Below the pieces are notes generated by a model. That model was not told where the DNA came from. It saw nothing but the letters and a program-made list of their open reading frames with translations, and did no database searches. From positions 5,578,001-5,642,000 of the forward strand of contig NZ_SHKL01000001.1 of the NCBI RefSeq assembly GCF_004217185.1: DNA of 64,000 nt, read 5' to 3'. Below, piece by piece: positions 57,776 through 64,000 of this stretch. The stretch is from Pseudonocardia sediminis (GTDB lineage: Bacteria > Actinomycetota > Actinomycetes > Mycobacteriales > Pseudonocardiaceae). The position numbers and the translations under genes were made by a program. The first letter of the stretch is position 1. Each line of letters begins with the position of its first letter.

Positions 57776-59185
57776 TCAGAAGAAGCGGCGCAGCAGCTTC
57801 TCGGTCGCGGCGGTGTAGGGCGGGTAGATGAAGCCGGGGTCCGGGCGGGTCGGCTTGGTCAGCACCGAGCGCCGGTGCGAGAACGTCTCGAACCCGAACC
57901 ACCCGTGGTAGGCGCCCATCCCGCTGCGTCCGACACCGCCGAAGGGCAGCTGCGGCACCAGCACGTGGAACATCAGGTGGTTGACGACCGTCGCCCCGGC
58001 CGGGACCTCGCGGGTCACCCGGGCCACGGTCTCCTTCGACCGGCTGAACACGTACGCGGCCAGCGGCTTCGGCCCGGAGTTGACGTGCGCGATCGCGGCC
58101 TCGAGGTTCTCCACCGTGACCACGGGCAGGATCGGCCCGAAGATCTCCTCGCGCATCAGCCGCGAGCCCGGGTCGGGGTCGACCACGATCGTCGGCTCGC
58201 CGGTGCGCGCCTCCGGGTCGAACGTCCCGCCGGCCGCGACCGTGCCGCCGCAGTCGGTCAGCAGCCCGGCCAGCCGGGTCGCCTGCCGGGAGTCGACGAC
58301 GCGCAGGCCGCCGGTGGCACCACCGCGGAACTTCCGTGTCGCCTCCGCGACGGCGGCCACGAGCCGGTCCCGCACCGCGGCGTCGACCAGCAGGTAGTCC
58401 GGCGCGACGCAGGTCTGGCCGGAGTTCATCAGCTTCGTCCAGGCGATCCGGCGCGCGGCCACCTCGACGTCGGCGTCCGCCGCGACGATCACCGGGCTCT
58501 TGCCGCCGAGCTCGAGGGTGACCGGGGTCAGGTGCGGCGCGGCCGCGGCCATCACCTTCGCCCCGACCTCCGGGCTGCCGGTGAAGAACACGTGGTCCAG
58601 GCCCTGGGCCAGGAGCGCCTGCGTCTCCTCCGGGCCACCGGTGACGACCGAGACCGCGTCCGGGTCGAGGTACTGCGGCAACAGCTGGACGAGCAGCTCG
58701 GCGATCGCCGGCGCGTACTCCGACGGCTTGACGACGGCGCAGTTGCCCGCGGCGAACGCCGCGACCAGGGGCGAGAGCGTCAGGTAGGCCGGGTAGTTCC
58801 ACGGCCCGATCACCAGCACGACGCCGAGCGGCTCGTACTCGTAGCGCGCACGTCCGGGCTGGACCGACAGCGGCAGGCCCACGCGGCGCGGCTTCATCCA
58901 GCGCGCGAGGTGCTTGCGGGCGTACACCGACTCCGCGGTGGTCGGCGCGAGGTCGGCCAGCCAGGCGTCGACGGCCGGGCGTCCGAGGTCCGAGGCCAGC
59001 GCCTCGGCGAACTCGGACTCGCGCTCGACGAGCATCCGCTCCAGCCCGCGCAGCTGGACCACCCGCCACGACCGGTCCCGGGTACGGCCGCCGGCGAACG
59101 TCGCGCGCAGGCGGGCGACCTCGGCCGACGGGTCCACGGCCCCGGTGCCCGGTGCACCCTCCGTGCCGGTCACGGTTGCGGTCAT
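57776..59185 (-). CDS. Aldehyde dehydrogenase (class 3-like)
   Basis: NAD(P)-dependent aldehyde dehydrogenase, 469 aa, oxidising an aldehyde to an acid. Asn130 lies in GPWNYP, Glu225 in TLELGGKSP and the nucleophile Cys259 in NSGQTCVAPDY, all in place. The C-terminus is of the class 3 type (FGGVGRSGMGAYHG, then a hydrophobic-basic tail). The ATG lies 89 bases from the divergent SCP2 gene. The intervening region carries an operator-like dyad. It heads the minus-strand operon that ends with tetR. Confidence 0.92.
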   Translation of the reverse strand: MTATVTGTEGAPGTGAVDPSAEVARLRATFAGGRTRDRSWRVVQLRGLERMLVERESEFAEALASDLGRPAVDAWLADLAPTTAESVYARKHLARWMKPRRVGLPLSVQPGRARYEYEPLGVVLVIGPWNYPAYLTLSPLVAAFAAGNCAVVKPSEYAPAIAELLVQLLPQYLDPDAVSVVTGGPEETQALLAQGLDHVFFTGSPEVGAKVMAAAAPHLTPVTLELGGKSPVIVAADADVEVAARRIAWTKLMNSGQTCVAPDYLLVDAAVRDRLVAAVAEATRKFRGGATGGLRVVDSRQATRLAGLLTDCGGTVAAGGTFDPEARTGEPTIVVDPDPGSRLMREEIFGPILPVVTVENLEAAIAHVNSGPKPLAAYVFSRSKETVARVTREVPAGATVVNHLMFHVLVPQLPFGGVGRSGMGAYHGWFGFETFSHRRSVLTKPTRPDPGFIYPPYTAATEKLLRRFF

Positions 59186-59216
59186 CGACGACTCCGTCCC
59201 TCGATCTGTTGGCAGT

Positions 59217-59236
59217 AACGTAATTTATGTTACGTT
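59217..59236. promoter_or_regulatory. TetR-type operator in the divergent ALDH/SCP2 promoter
   Basis: A perfect dyad AACGTAA (59217-59223), six-base spacer, TTACGTT (59230-59236). It includes the 14-bp word CGTAATTTATGTTA (59219-59232), identical to that at 55407-55420. It is AT-rich within high-GC DNA and lies between two divergent genes, the usual place for a TetR-family operator. Confidence 0.7.
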
Positions 59237-59274
59237 CCGCTGGCAAGCACGCATCGATCGACGTGGAGGGTGAC

Positions 59275-59688
59275 GTGGCCGGGTTCTCCGACGAGGACGA
59301 GCTGTACCGCTACATCGGGGGGATCTTCGAGACCGCACTGGCGGATCCGGAGCTGGAGCCGAAGCTCAGGGCGACCGGTCTGGTGCTGCGCCAGCAGTGC
59401 ACCGAGCCGGACAGCGCACTGATCATCGACCTGGCCGGCGGCAAGGTCTGGAAGGGCTCCGACCCCGGCGCCCCCGACGCCGCGGCGACGATGACGATGT
59501 CCACCGAGACCGCCAACGCCTACTGGCAGGGCAAGGTCAACCTGACGTTCGCCATGGCCAAGGGCAAGGTGAAGGTCGACGGCACGGTCACCAAGCTGCT
59601 CCAGCTCGCCCCGCTGTCGAAGCGGCTGTTCCCGGTCTACGTCGAGCGGCTCAAGGCCGACGGTCGCGAGGACCTGGTGGTCGCGTGA
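59275..59688 (+). CDS. SCP2 sterol-binding domain protein
   Basis: A 137-aa single-domain sterol carrier protein-2 fold that binds a hydrophobic ligand, possibly delivering it to the enzymes encoded next. Landmarks are ELYRYIGGIFETAL, the segment IIDLAGGKVW and the ending LKADGREDLVVA. The GTG at 59275 is chosen because GGAGGG lies just upstream; an ATG at 59227 lies within the operator and is unlikely. The stop overlaps the SDR start (GTGA). It is the first gene of the plus-strand operon. Confidence 0.87.
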   Translation: MAGFSDEDELYRYIGGIFETALADPELEPKLRATGLVLRQQCTEPDSALIIDLAGGKVWKGSDPGAPDAAATMTMSTETANAYWQGKVNLTFAMAKGKVKVDGTVTKLLQLAPLSKRLFPVYVERLKADGREDLVVA

Positions 59689-60464
59689 GTCGCCGCATCC
59701 TCGTCACGGGTGCGGCGTCGGGCATCGGCGACGAGGTCACCCGCCGGTTCGTCGACGCCGGTGACGAGGTCACTTCGCTCGACCTCAAGGACCCGAGCGT
59801 CACCGTCGCCCGGCACGTCCACTGCGACCTGTCCGACCCGGCGTCGATCGAGCAGGCCGTGGCCGCGCTCGACGGCACCTACGACGTGCTGTGCAACGTG
59901 GCCGGCGTGCCCGGCACCGCACCGTCGGAGGTCGTGCTGAAGGTCAACCTGCTCGGTCTGCGGCAGCTGACCGAGTCGGTCGTGGAGCAGATCGCCGAGG
60001 GCGGGGCGATCGTCAACGTCGCCTCGATCGCCGGCTTCGGCTGGCCGAAGCGCCTGGACACGATCCGCGAGCTGCTGGCCACCGACACGTTCGACGAGGG
60101 CCTGGCCTGGTTCGCGGAGAACCCCCAGGAGGGCAACACCTACAACTTCGCCAAGGAGGCCCTCACCGTCTACACGATGCTGATGGCCCCCGTGTTCTGG
60201 GAGTCCGGGGTGCGGATGAACGCCGTCTCCCCCGGCCCGGTGGACACCCCGATCCTCACCGACTTCGAGGAGTCGATGGGCAAGGAGACCCTGGACGCGC
60301 TCTCGACGTTCATCGGCCGGCACGCGACCCCGGCCGACATCGCGGGACCCGTCCTGTTCCTCGCCGGCCCGGACTCCGGTTGGATCAACGGGCACAACAT
60401 CGTCGTCGACGGCGGCATCAGCGGGGCCGTGAACTCCGGCATGGTGCCGCCGCCCGAGATCTGA
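59685..60464 (+). CDS. Short-chain dehydrogenase/reductase, 3-alpha-hydroxysteroid dehydrogenase-like
   Basis: NAD(P)-dependent oxidoreductase of the classical SDR family, 259 aa. The cofactor motif TGAASGIG is at about 8-15, the NVAG motif at about 71-74, Ser114 in NVASIAG and the YxxxK motif Tyr153/Lys157 (YNFAK). An insertion of about 25 residues before the active-site Tyr (PKRLDTIREL...NPQEGNT) resembles that in bacterial 3-alpha-hydroxysteroid dehydrogenases. The GTG overlaps the SCP2 stop. A steroid or related secondary alcohol is the likely substrate type; this is inference. Confidence 0.88.
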   Translation: MSRRILVTGAASGIGDEVTRRFVDAGDEVTSLDLKDPSVTVARHVHCDLSDPASIEQAVAALDGTYDVLCNVAGVPGTAPSEVVLKVNLLGLRQLTESVVEQIAEGGAIVNVASIAGFGWPKRLDTIRELLATDTFDEGLAWFAENPQEGNTYNFAKEALTVYTMLMAPVFWESGVRMNAVSPGPVDTPILTDFEESMGKETLDALSTFIGRHATPADIAGPVLFLAGPDSGWINGHNIVVDGGISGAVNSGMVPPPEI

Positions 60465-60514
60465 GCTCCCCACCACGAGATTTCACCGTAGAGATCCGAC
60501 AAGGAGGCCCGGAC

Positions 60515-61792
60515 GTGACCGCCGCCGAGGAACGCACGCACGATCCGATCGACATCTCCAGCTTCGCCTTCTGGGCACTGCCGCCGGACGAGCGCGAGAA
60601 GTCCTTCGCCGAGCTGCGCCGGGACCGCCCGCTGTCCTGGCACCGCCCGGCCGAGACCGACCTGCTGCCGAACCCGGACGACCCGGGTTTCTGGGCGGTC
60701 GTCAAGCACGCCGACATCGTGGCCGTGAGCCGCGACGCCGAGACGTTCGGCTCCGGGCAGGAGTACGGCGGCGTGATGCTCGAGGACGTCCCCGAGGACG
60801 TGCTCGAGGCCGCGCACTCGATCCTCGCGATGGACGCACCCCGGCACAACAAGTCGCGCCGGGTGATCAGCTCGGTGTTCACACCGAAGCGGGTCCGTCA
60901 GATCGAGGAGCAGATCCGGGAGCAGGCCCGGAGCATCGTCGACGACCTGGTCTCGACGCCCGGGGAGACGGACTTCGTCACCGCCGTCTCCGCGCGCCTG
61001 CCGATGTGGACGATCTCGCAGATGATCGGCATCCCGCAGGAGAAGCGCCAGGAGGTCGCCGACGCCGCCAACGCCATGGTCGGCTGGAACGACCCGGACT
61101 ACGTCGGCGACGGCGACGCGATGAGCGTGCTGCTCAACGCGCTGATGACGCTGCACACCGCGTCGTTCGAGCTGTCGGCCGCGCGGCGCGAGGAGCCGGC
61201 CGACGACCTGATGACGGCGCTGGTGCAGGCCGAGGTCGAGGGGGTGGCGCTCACCGACGAGGAGATCGCGGCGTTCTTCGTGCTGCTCTGCGTGGCCGGC
61301 AACGACACCACCCGCCAGACCGCGAGCCATGCGATCCTCGCGCTGGACCGCAACCCGGAGCAGAAGCAGCGGCTGATCGAGGACTTCGACGGCCGGATCG
61401 GCGGCGCCGTGGACGAGTTCGTCCGCTGGGCGAGCCCGGTGCTCACGTTCCGCCGCACCGCCCGCAAGGACGGCGAGATCCGCGGCCAGAAGATCGCCGA
61501 GGGCGAGAAGGTCGTGATGTTCTACCACTCGGGCAACCGGGACGACGAGGTGTTCGACGCGCCGGAGGTCTTCGACATCTCCCGCGAGTCGAACCCGCAG
61601 ATCGGCTTCGGCGGCGGCGGCCCGCACTTCTGCCTGGGCAGCCACCTCGCCCGGATGCAGCTCAGCTCGCTGTTCGGTGAGCTGCTCACCCGCGTGCCGG
61701 ACCTGGCCGTCGGCGAGCCGGAGTGGCTGGCCGGCAACTTCATCAACGGCATCAAGCGCCTGCCGGTGACCGTCCCGGAGGCGACGTCGTGA
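60515..61792 (+). CDS. Cytochrome P450
   Basis: A 425-aa monooxygenase. The I-helix motif AGNDTT is at about 261-266, the ExxR at Glu301-Arg304 and the heme-binding FGGGGPHFCLG has Cys373 as axial ligand. It resembles the CYP125/CYP142/CYP124-like P450s of actinobacteria that hydroxylate steroid side chains or branched lipids, but the exact family cannot be assigned by eye. An AAGGAGG ribosome binding site precedes the GTG. It needs an external ferredoxin and reductase, which are not next to it. The stop overlaps the LLM gene. Confidence 0.93.
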   Translation: MTAAEERTHDPIDISSFAFWALPPDEREKSFAELRRDRPLSWHRPAETDLLPNPDDPGFWAVVKHADIVAVSRDAETFGSGQEYGGVMLEDVPEDVLEAAHSILAMDAPRHNKSRRVISSVFTPKRVRQIEEQIREQARSIVDDLVSTPGETDFVTAVSARLPMWTISQMIGIPQEKRQEVADAANAMVGWNDPDYVGDGDAMSVLLNALMTLHTASFELSAARREEPADDLMTALVQAEVEGVALTDEEIAAFFVLLCVAGNDTTRQTASHAILALDRNPEQKQRLIEDFDGRIGGAVDEFVRWASPVLTFRRTARKDGEIRGQKIAEGEKVVMFYHSGNRDDEVFDAPEVFDISRESNPQIGFGGGGPHFCLGSHLARMQLSSLFGELLTRVPDLAVGEPEWLAGNFINGIKRLPVTVPEATS

Positions 61793-62820
61793 AGCTCGGG
61801 CTGGCCCTGGGGTACTGGGGCGCCGGCCCGCCCCCGGGCACCGACGAGCAGGTCGCCGCGGCCGAGGACCTCGGCTTCGACTCGATGTGGACGGCCGAGG
61901 CCTACGGCTCGGACGCGTTCACGCCGCTCGCCTGGTACGGCTCGCGGACGACGCGGATGCGGCTGGGCACGTCGGTGGTGCAGATGTCGGCGCGCACGCC
62001 GACGGCCACCGCGATGGCTGCGATGACCCTCGACCACCTCACCGGTGGACGGGTCGCGCTGGGCATCGGCGCGTCCGGCCCGCAGGTGGTGGAGGGCTGG
62101 TACGGCCAGCCCTACCCGAAGCCGCTGGCCCGGACCCGGGAGTACGTGGGCATCCTGCGGGACACGATCGCGCGGGAGAAGGCGCACTCCGACGGGCCCT
62201 ACTACCCGATCCCGTACACCGGCGGGGCGGGGCTGCCGTCGTCGGGCCTGGGCAAGCCGCTGCGCTCGACGCTGCACCCCTACCGCACCGACCTGCCGAT
62301 CCTGCTCGCCGCGGAGGGCCCGAAGAACGTCGCGCTCGCCGCGGAGATCGCCGACGGCTGGCAGCCGCTGTTCTACGCGCCGCGCCACGACGCGCACTAC
62401 CGCGAGTCGCTCGAGACCGGGTTCACCGCCCGCGGCGGCCGTCCGGAGGACTTCGACGTGGTGTGCATGGTGCAGGTCGTGGTGGACGACGACGTGGAGG
62501 CCGCGGCGAACCGGGTCCGCCCGATGCTCGCGCTCTACATCGGCGGCATGGGCGCCAAGGGCGCGAACTTCCACTACGAGGTCTTCGCGCGGATGGGCTA
62601 CGAGACCGAGTGCCAGAAGATCCAGGAGCTCTACCTGGCCGGGCGCAAGGACGAGGCGATCGCCGCCGTCCCGCTGTCCATGGTGGAGCAGGTCGCGCTC
62701 GTCGGGCCGAAGGCGAAGATCGCCGAGGAGCTGCCGGACTTCCGGGACTCGCTGATCACGACGATGGTCGTCAGCGGCAGCCCGGAGCACCTGCGCACGA
62801 TCGCCGACCTGGTCGGTTAG
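61789..62820 (+). CDS. LLM class (luciferase-like, probably F420-dependent) oxidoreductase
   Basis: A TIM-barrel flavin/F420 oxidoreductase, 343 aa. Landmarks are LGLALGYWGAGPP at the N-terminus, DSMWTAEAYGSDAFTPLAW, the segment GRVALGIGASGPQVVEGWYG and ILLAAEGPKNVALAAEIADGW. It resembles mycobacterial F420-dependent homologues such as Rv3520c. The GTG at 61789 overlaps the P450 stop. Its stop overlaps by three bases the stop of the convergent oxygenase gene. F420 dependence is inferred from the lineage; FMN cannot be excluded. Confidence 0.87.
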   Translation: MKLGLALGYWGAGPPPGTDEQVAAAEDLGFDSMWTAEAYGSDAFTPLAWYGSRTTRMRLGTSVVQMSARTPTATAMAAMTLDHLTGGRVALGIGASGPQVVEGWYGQPYPKPLARTREYVGILRDTIAREKAHSDGPYYPIPYTGGAGLPSSGLGKPLRSTLHPYRTDLPILLAAEGPKNVALAAEIADGWQPLFYAPRHDAHYRESLETGFTARGGRPEDFDVVCMVQVVVDDDVEAAANRVRPMLALYIGGMGAKGANFHYEVFARMGYETECQKIQELYLAGRKDEAIAAVPLSMVEQVALVGPKAKIAEELPDFRDSLITTMVVSGSPEHLRTIADLVG

Positions 62821-63707
62821 CTCGCATCCCGGTCTGCCCGATGCACCGGGCAGACCGGGAACGTGCCCAGCTCGCGGACGTCGTAGCCGCCGGGGTAGCT
62901 GCGGATGTTCGGCGAGTCCCGGACCAGGACCGGTTCGGTGCGCACCGGCATCCGCCGCACGACCGCGGCGCGGGCGTGCATCACCGCCGACGCGGCGGCG
63001 CGGACCGCGCGCGGCGGGACCCGGTAACCCAGCGCCGCCAGCAGGGGCGTGTCCATCAGCGACCGGACGAACGTCCGCGTCACCGCGCGCGGGGCCCGGT
63101 CGTTCGGGGTGAACGTCGTCGCCAGCTCCAGGGTCGCGTCGGCGACGGCGCGCCCACCGGTGTCGAACCCGAAGTGCCGCGCCTCGTAGGCGTCCTGCAG
63201 GTCGGCGAACTCCCGCCACGTCACCGGGATGTCGCGGATCCCCATGTGCCGGCCGAGCTCGCGGTAGTAGTTCGCGGCCGCCACCCGCTCGTTCTCGGTG
63301 AGCGGGCGCCAGCCCCAGCGCTCGATCCAGCGGATCGGGACGACCACGAACGTGGCCAGCACGTAGCGCATGTCGTCGTTCGAGATGTCGTAGCTGCGGT
63401 GCATCCGGTTCATCCGCCGGATCGCGGCCAGACCTTCGCCCTCGAAACCGTGCTCGACCACCGACTCCAGGATCAGCGTGGTGTCGTCGTAGCGCTTCTG
63501 GGTCGCGGCCGTGAACTCCCCGGTCTCGCCCAGGAGCGCACCGATCGAGGGCACGGCGTAGGTGCGGAACAGCGCCAGGCTCAGCGCCTGCGTGACGTCC
63601 CACGGGAACTCCAGCCCCGCGGTCATCCGGTAGATCTCGAGGAACTCCGTCGCCGGGTCCATCGCCTCGATCTCGCGCCGCCGGTCGTACCGGTCCGCCC
63701 GCACCAT
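62817..63707 (-). CDS. Oxygenase MpaB family protein (DUF2236)
   Basis: A 296-aa protein of the MpaB/DUF2236 heme-oxygenase superfamily, which includes latex-clearing protein and MpaB. The family's helical core is visible, including RMNRMHRSYDISNDDMRYVLATF and the His/Arg in this segment that would bind heme. A second segment, ANYYRELGRHMGIRDIPVTW, follows. No signal peptide is seen. The ATG has GAGGAGGGGG upstream. It is convergent with the P450-LLM operon and may act on the same lipids or on a different one. Confidence 0.85.
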   Translation of the reverse strand: MVRADRYDRRREIEAMDPATEFLEIYRMTAGLEFPWDVTQALSLALFRTYAVPSIGALLGETGEFTAATQKRYDDTTLILESVVEHGFEGEGLAAIRRMNRMHRSYDISNDDMRYVLATFVVVPIRWIERWGWRPLTENERVAAANYYRELGRHMGIRDIPVTWREFADLQDAYEARHFGFDTGGRAVADATLELATTFTPNDRAPRAVTRTFVRSLMDTPLLAALGYRVPPRAVRAAASAVMHARAAVVRRMPVRTEPVLVRDSPNIRSYPGGYDVRELGTFPVCPVHRADRDAS

Positions 63708-63735
63708 CGCCGTCCCCCTCCTCGCGTTCCCGGCC

Positions 63736-64000
63736 TCAGCCGGCTGCCGCGGCGACGAGCTCGCGCTGGTCCTCGGCGTGGAACTGCTCCTCGAGCGCCT
63801 CGGGCTCGGCGTCCACGTCGATCACGAACAGGTCCGCGCCGCGGGCGGACTCGATCGCGCCGAGACGCCGTCCGAGCTTGTCCATCGCGTACTCGGCCAG
63901 CTCGTTGATGTCGATGTCGAAGGGCACCCGCCCCTCCGGGAAACGGTCCACCGTTCCCGTGACGACGCCCATCGCGGGCACCATCAGCTCCTGCATCCGC
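63736..64000 (-). CDS. Unrecognised protein, 5' partial at the window edge
   Basis: 88 residues of open frame that run off the right edge. An ATG at 63996 exists, but the frame continues upstream and no ribosome binding site is visible, so this is probably the C-terminal part of a longer protein. The visible part reads DIDINELAEYAMDKLGRR, ADLFVIDVD and ends in an acidic, Ala-rich tail. I do not recognise the family. It lies 28 bases upstream of the MpaB-family gene and is probably co-transcribed with it. Confidence 0.5.
   Translation of the reverse strand, partial: RMQELMVPAMGVVTGTVDRFPEGRVPFDIDINELAEYAMDKLGRRLGAIESARGADLFVIDVDAEPEALEEQFHAEDQRELVAAAAG

Overview
The window is high-GC DNA (visibly about 70% G+C) from an actinobacterium, most likely a Pseudonocardiales member such as Pseudonocardia. 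The reasons are the ribosomal gene order, the many GTG starts with 4-base GTGA/ATGA overlaps, a TTG-started rpoB, a complete mce operon, an F420-type luciferase-like oxidoreductase and the heavy use of mycobacterial-type lipid genes. The species assignment is inference.

Layout. 1-4365 (+): the 3' part of a peptide/nickel-type ABC transporter operon (binding protein, two permeases, two ATPases), convergent with truA. 4379-30153 (-): the ribosomal superoperon, read right to left as str (rpsL-rpsG-fusA-tuf), S10 (rpsJ to rpsQ), spc (rplN to rplO), secY-adk-map, then a three-gene proton-translocating transhydrogenase operon inserted before infA, then infA-rpmJ-rpsM-rpsK-rpsD-rpoA-rplQ-truA. 30154-33565: a small accessory island with an HSL-type esterase, a DUF559/AbiEi-like protein and two arrays of a degenerate 30-bp repeat that flank it in opposite orientations. 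33566-41021 (-): rpoC and rpoB. 41666-42748 (-): rplL and rplJ. 43041-55244 (-): a complete mce operon (mkl, yrbEA, yrbEB, mceA-F, two Mce-associated proteins). 55584-64000: a lipid/steroid-type catabolic cluster with a TetR regulator, acyl-CoA synthetase and aldehyde dehydrogenase on the minus strand, and SCP2, SDR, P450 and LLM oxidoreductase on the plus strand, followed by an MpaB-family oxygenase and a partial gene.

How the parts work together. Most of the window is the translation and transcription core. The accessory right end looks like an uptake-plus-catabolism unit. The Mce complex would import a hydrophobic substrate, and the SCP2, P450, SDR, ALDH and CoA-ligase set could carry, hydroxylate, oxidise and thioesterify it. 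The best regulatory evidence is a 14-bp AT-rich word, identical at two places: in the mkl promoter region and in the divergent ALDH/SCP2 promoter. It lies in a dyad typical of TetR operators, and the tetR gene sits between the two sites.

Other points worth attention are a truA gene with no ATG/GTG/TTG start and a perfect 15-bp hairpin in its 5' region; an L17 protein with a long acidic linker and an extra C-terminal domain; the 30-bp repeat family; matching tails on MceD and MceE; and a non-consensus residue in the RpoB rifampicin cluster.
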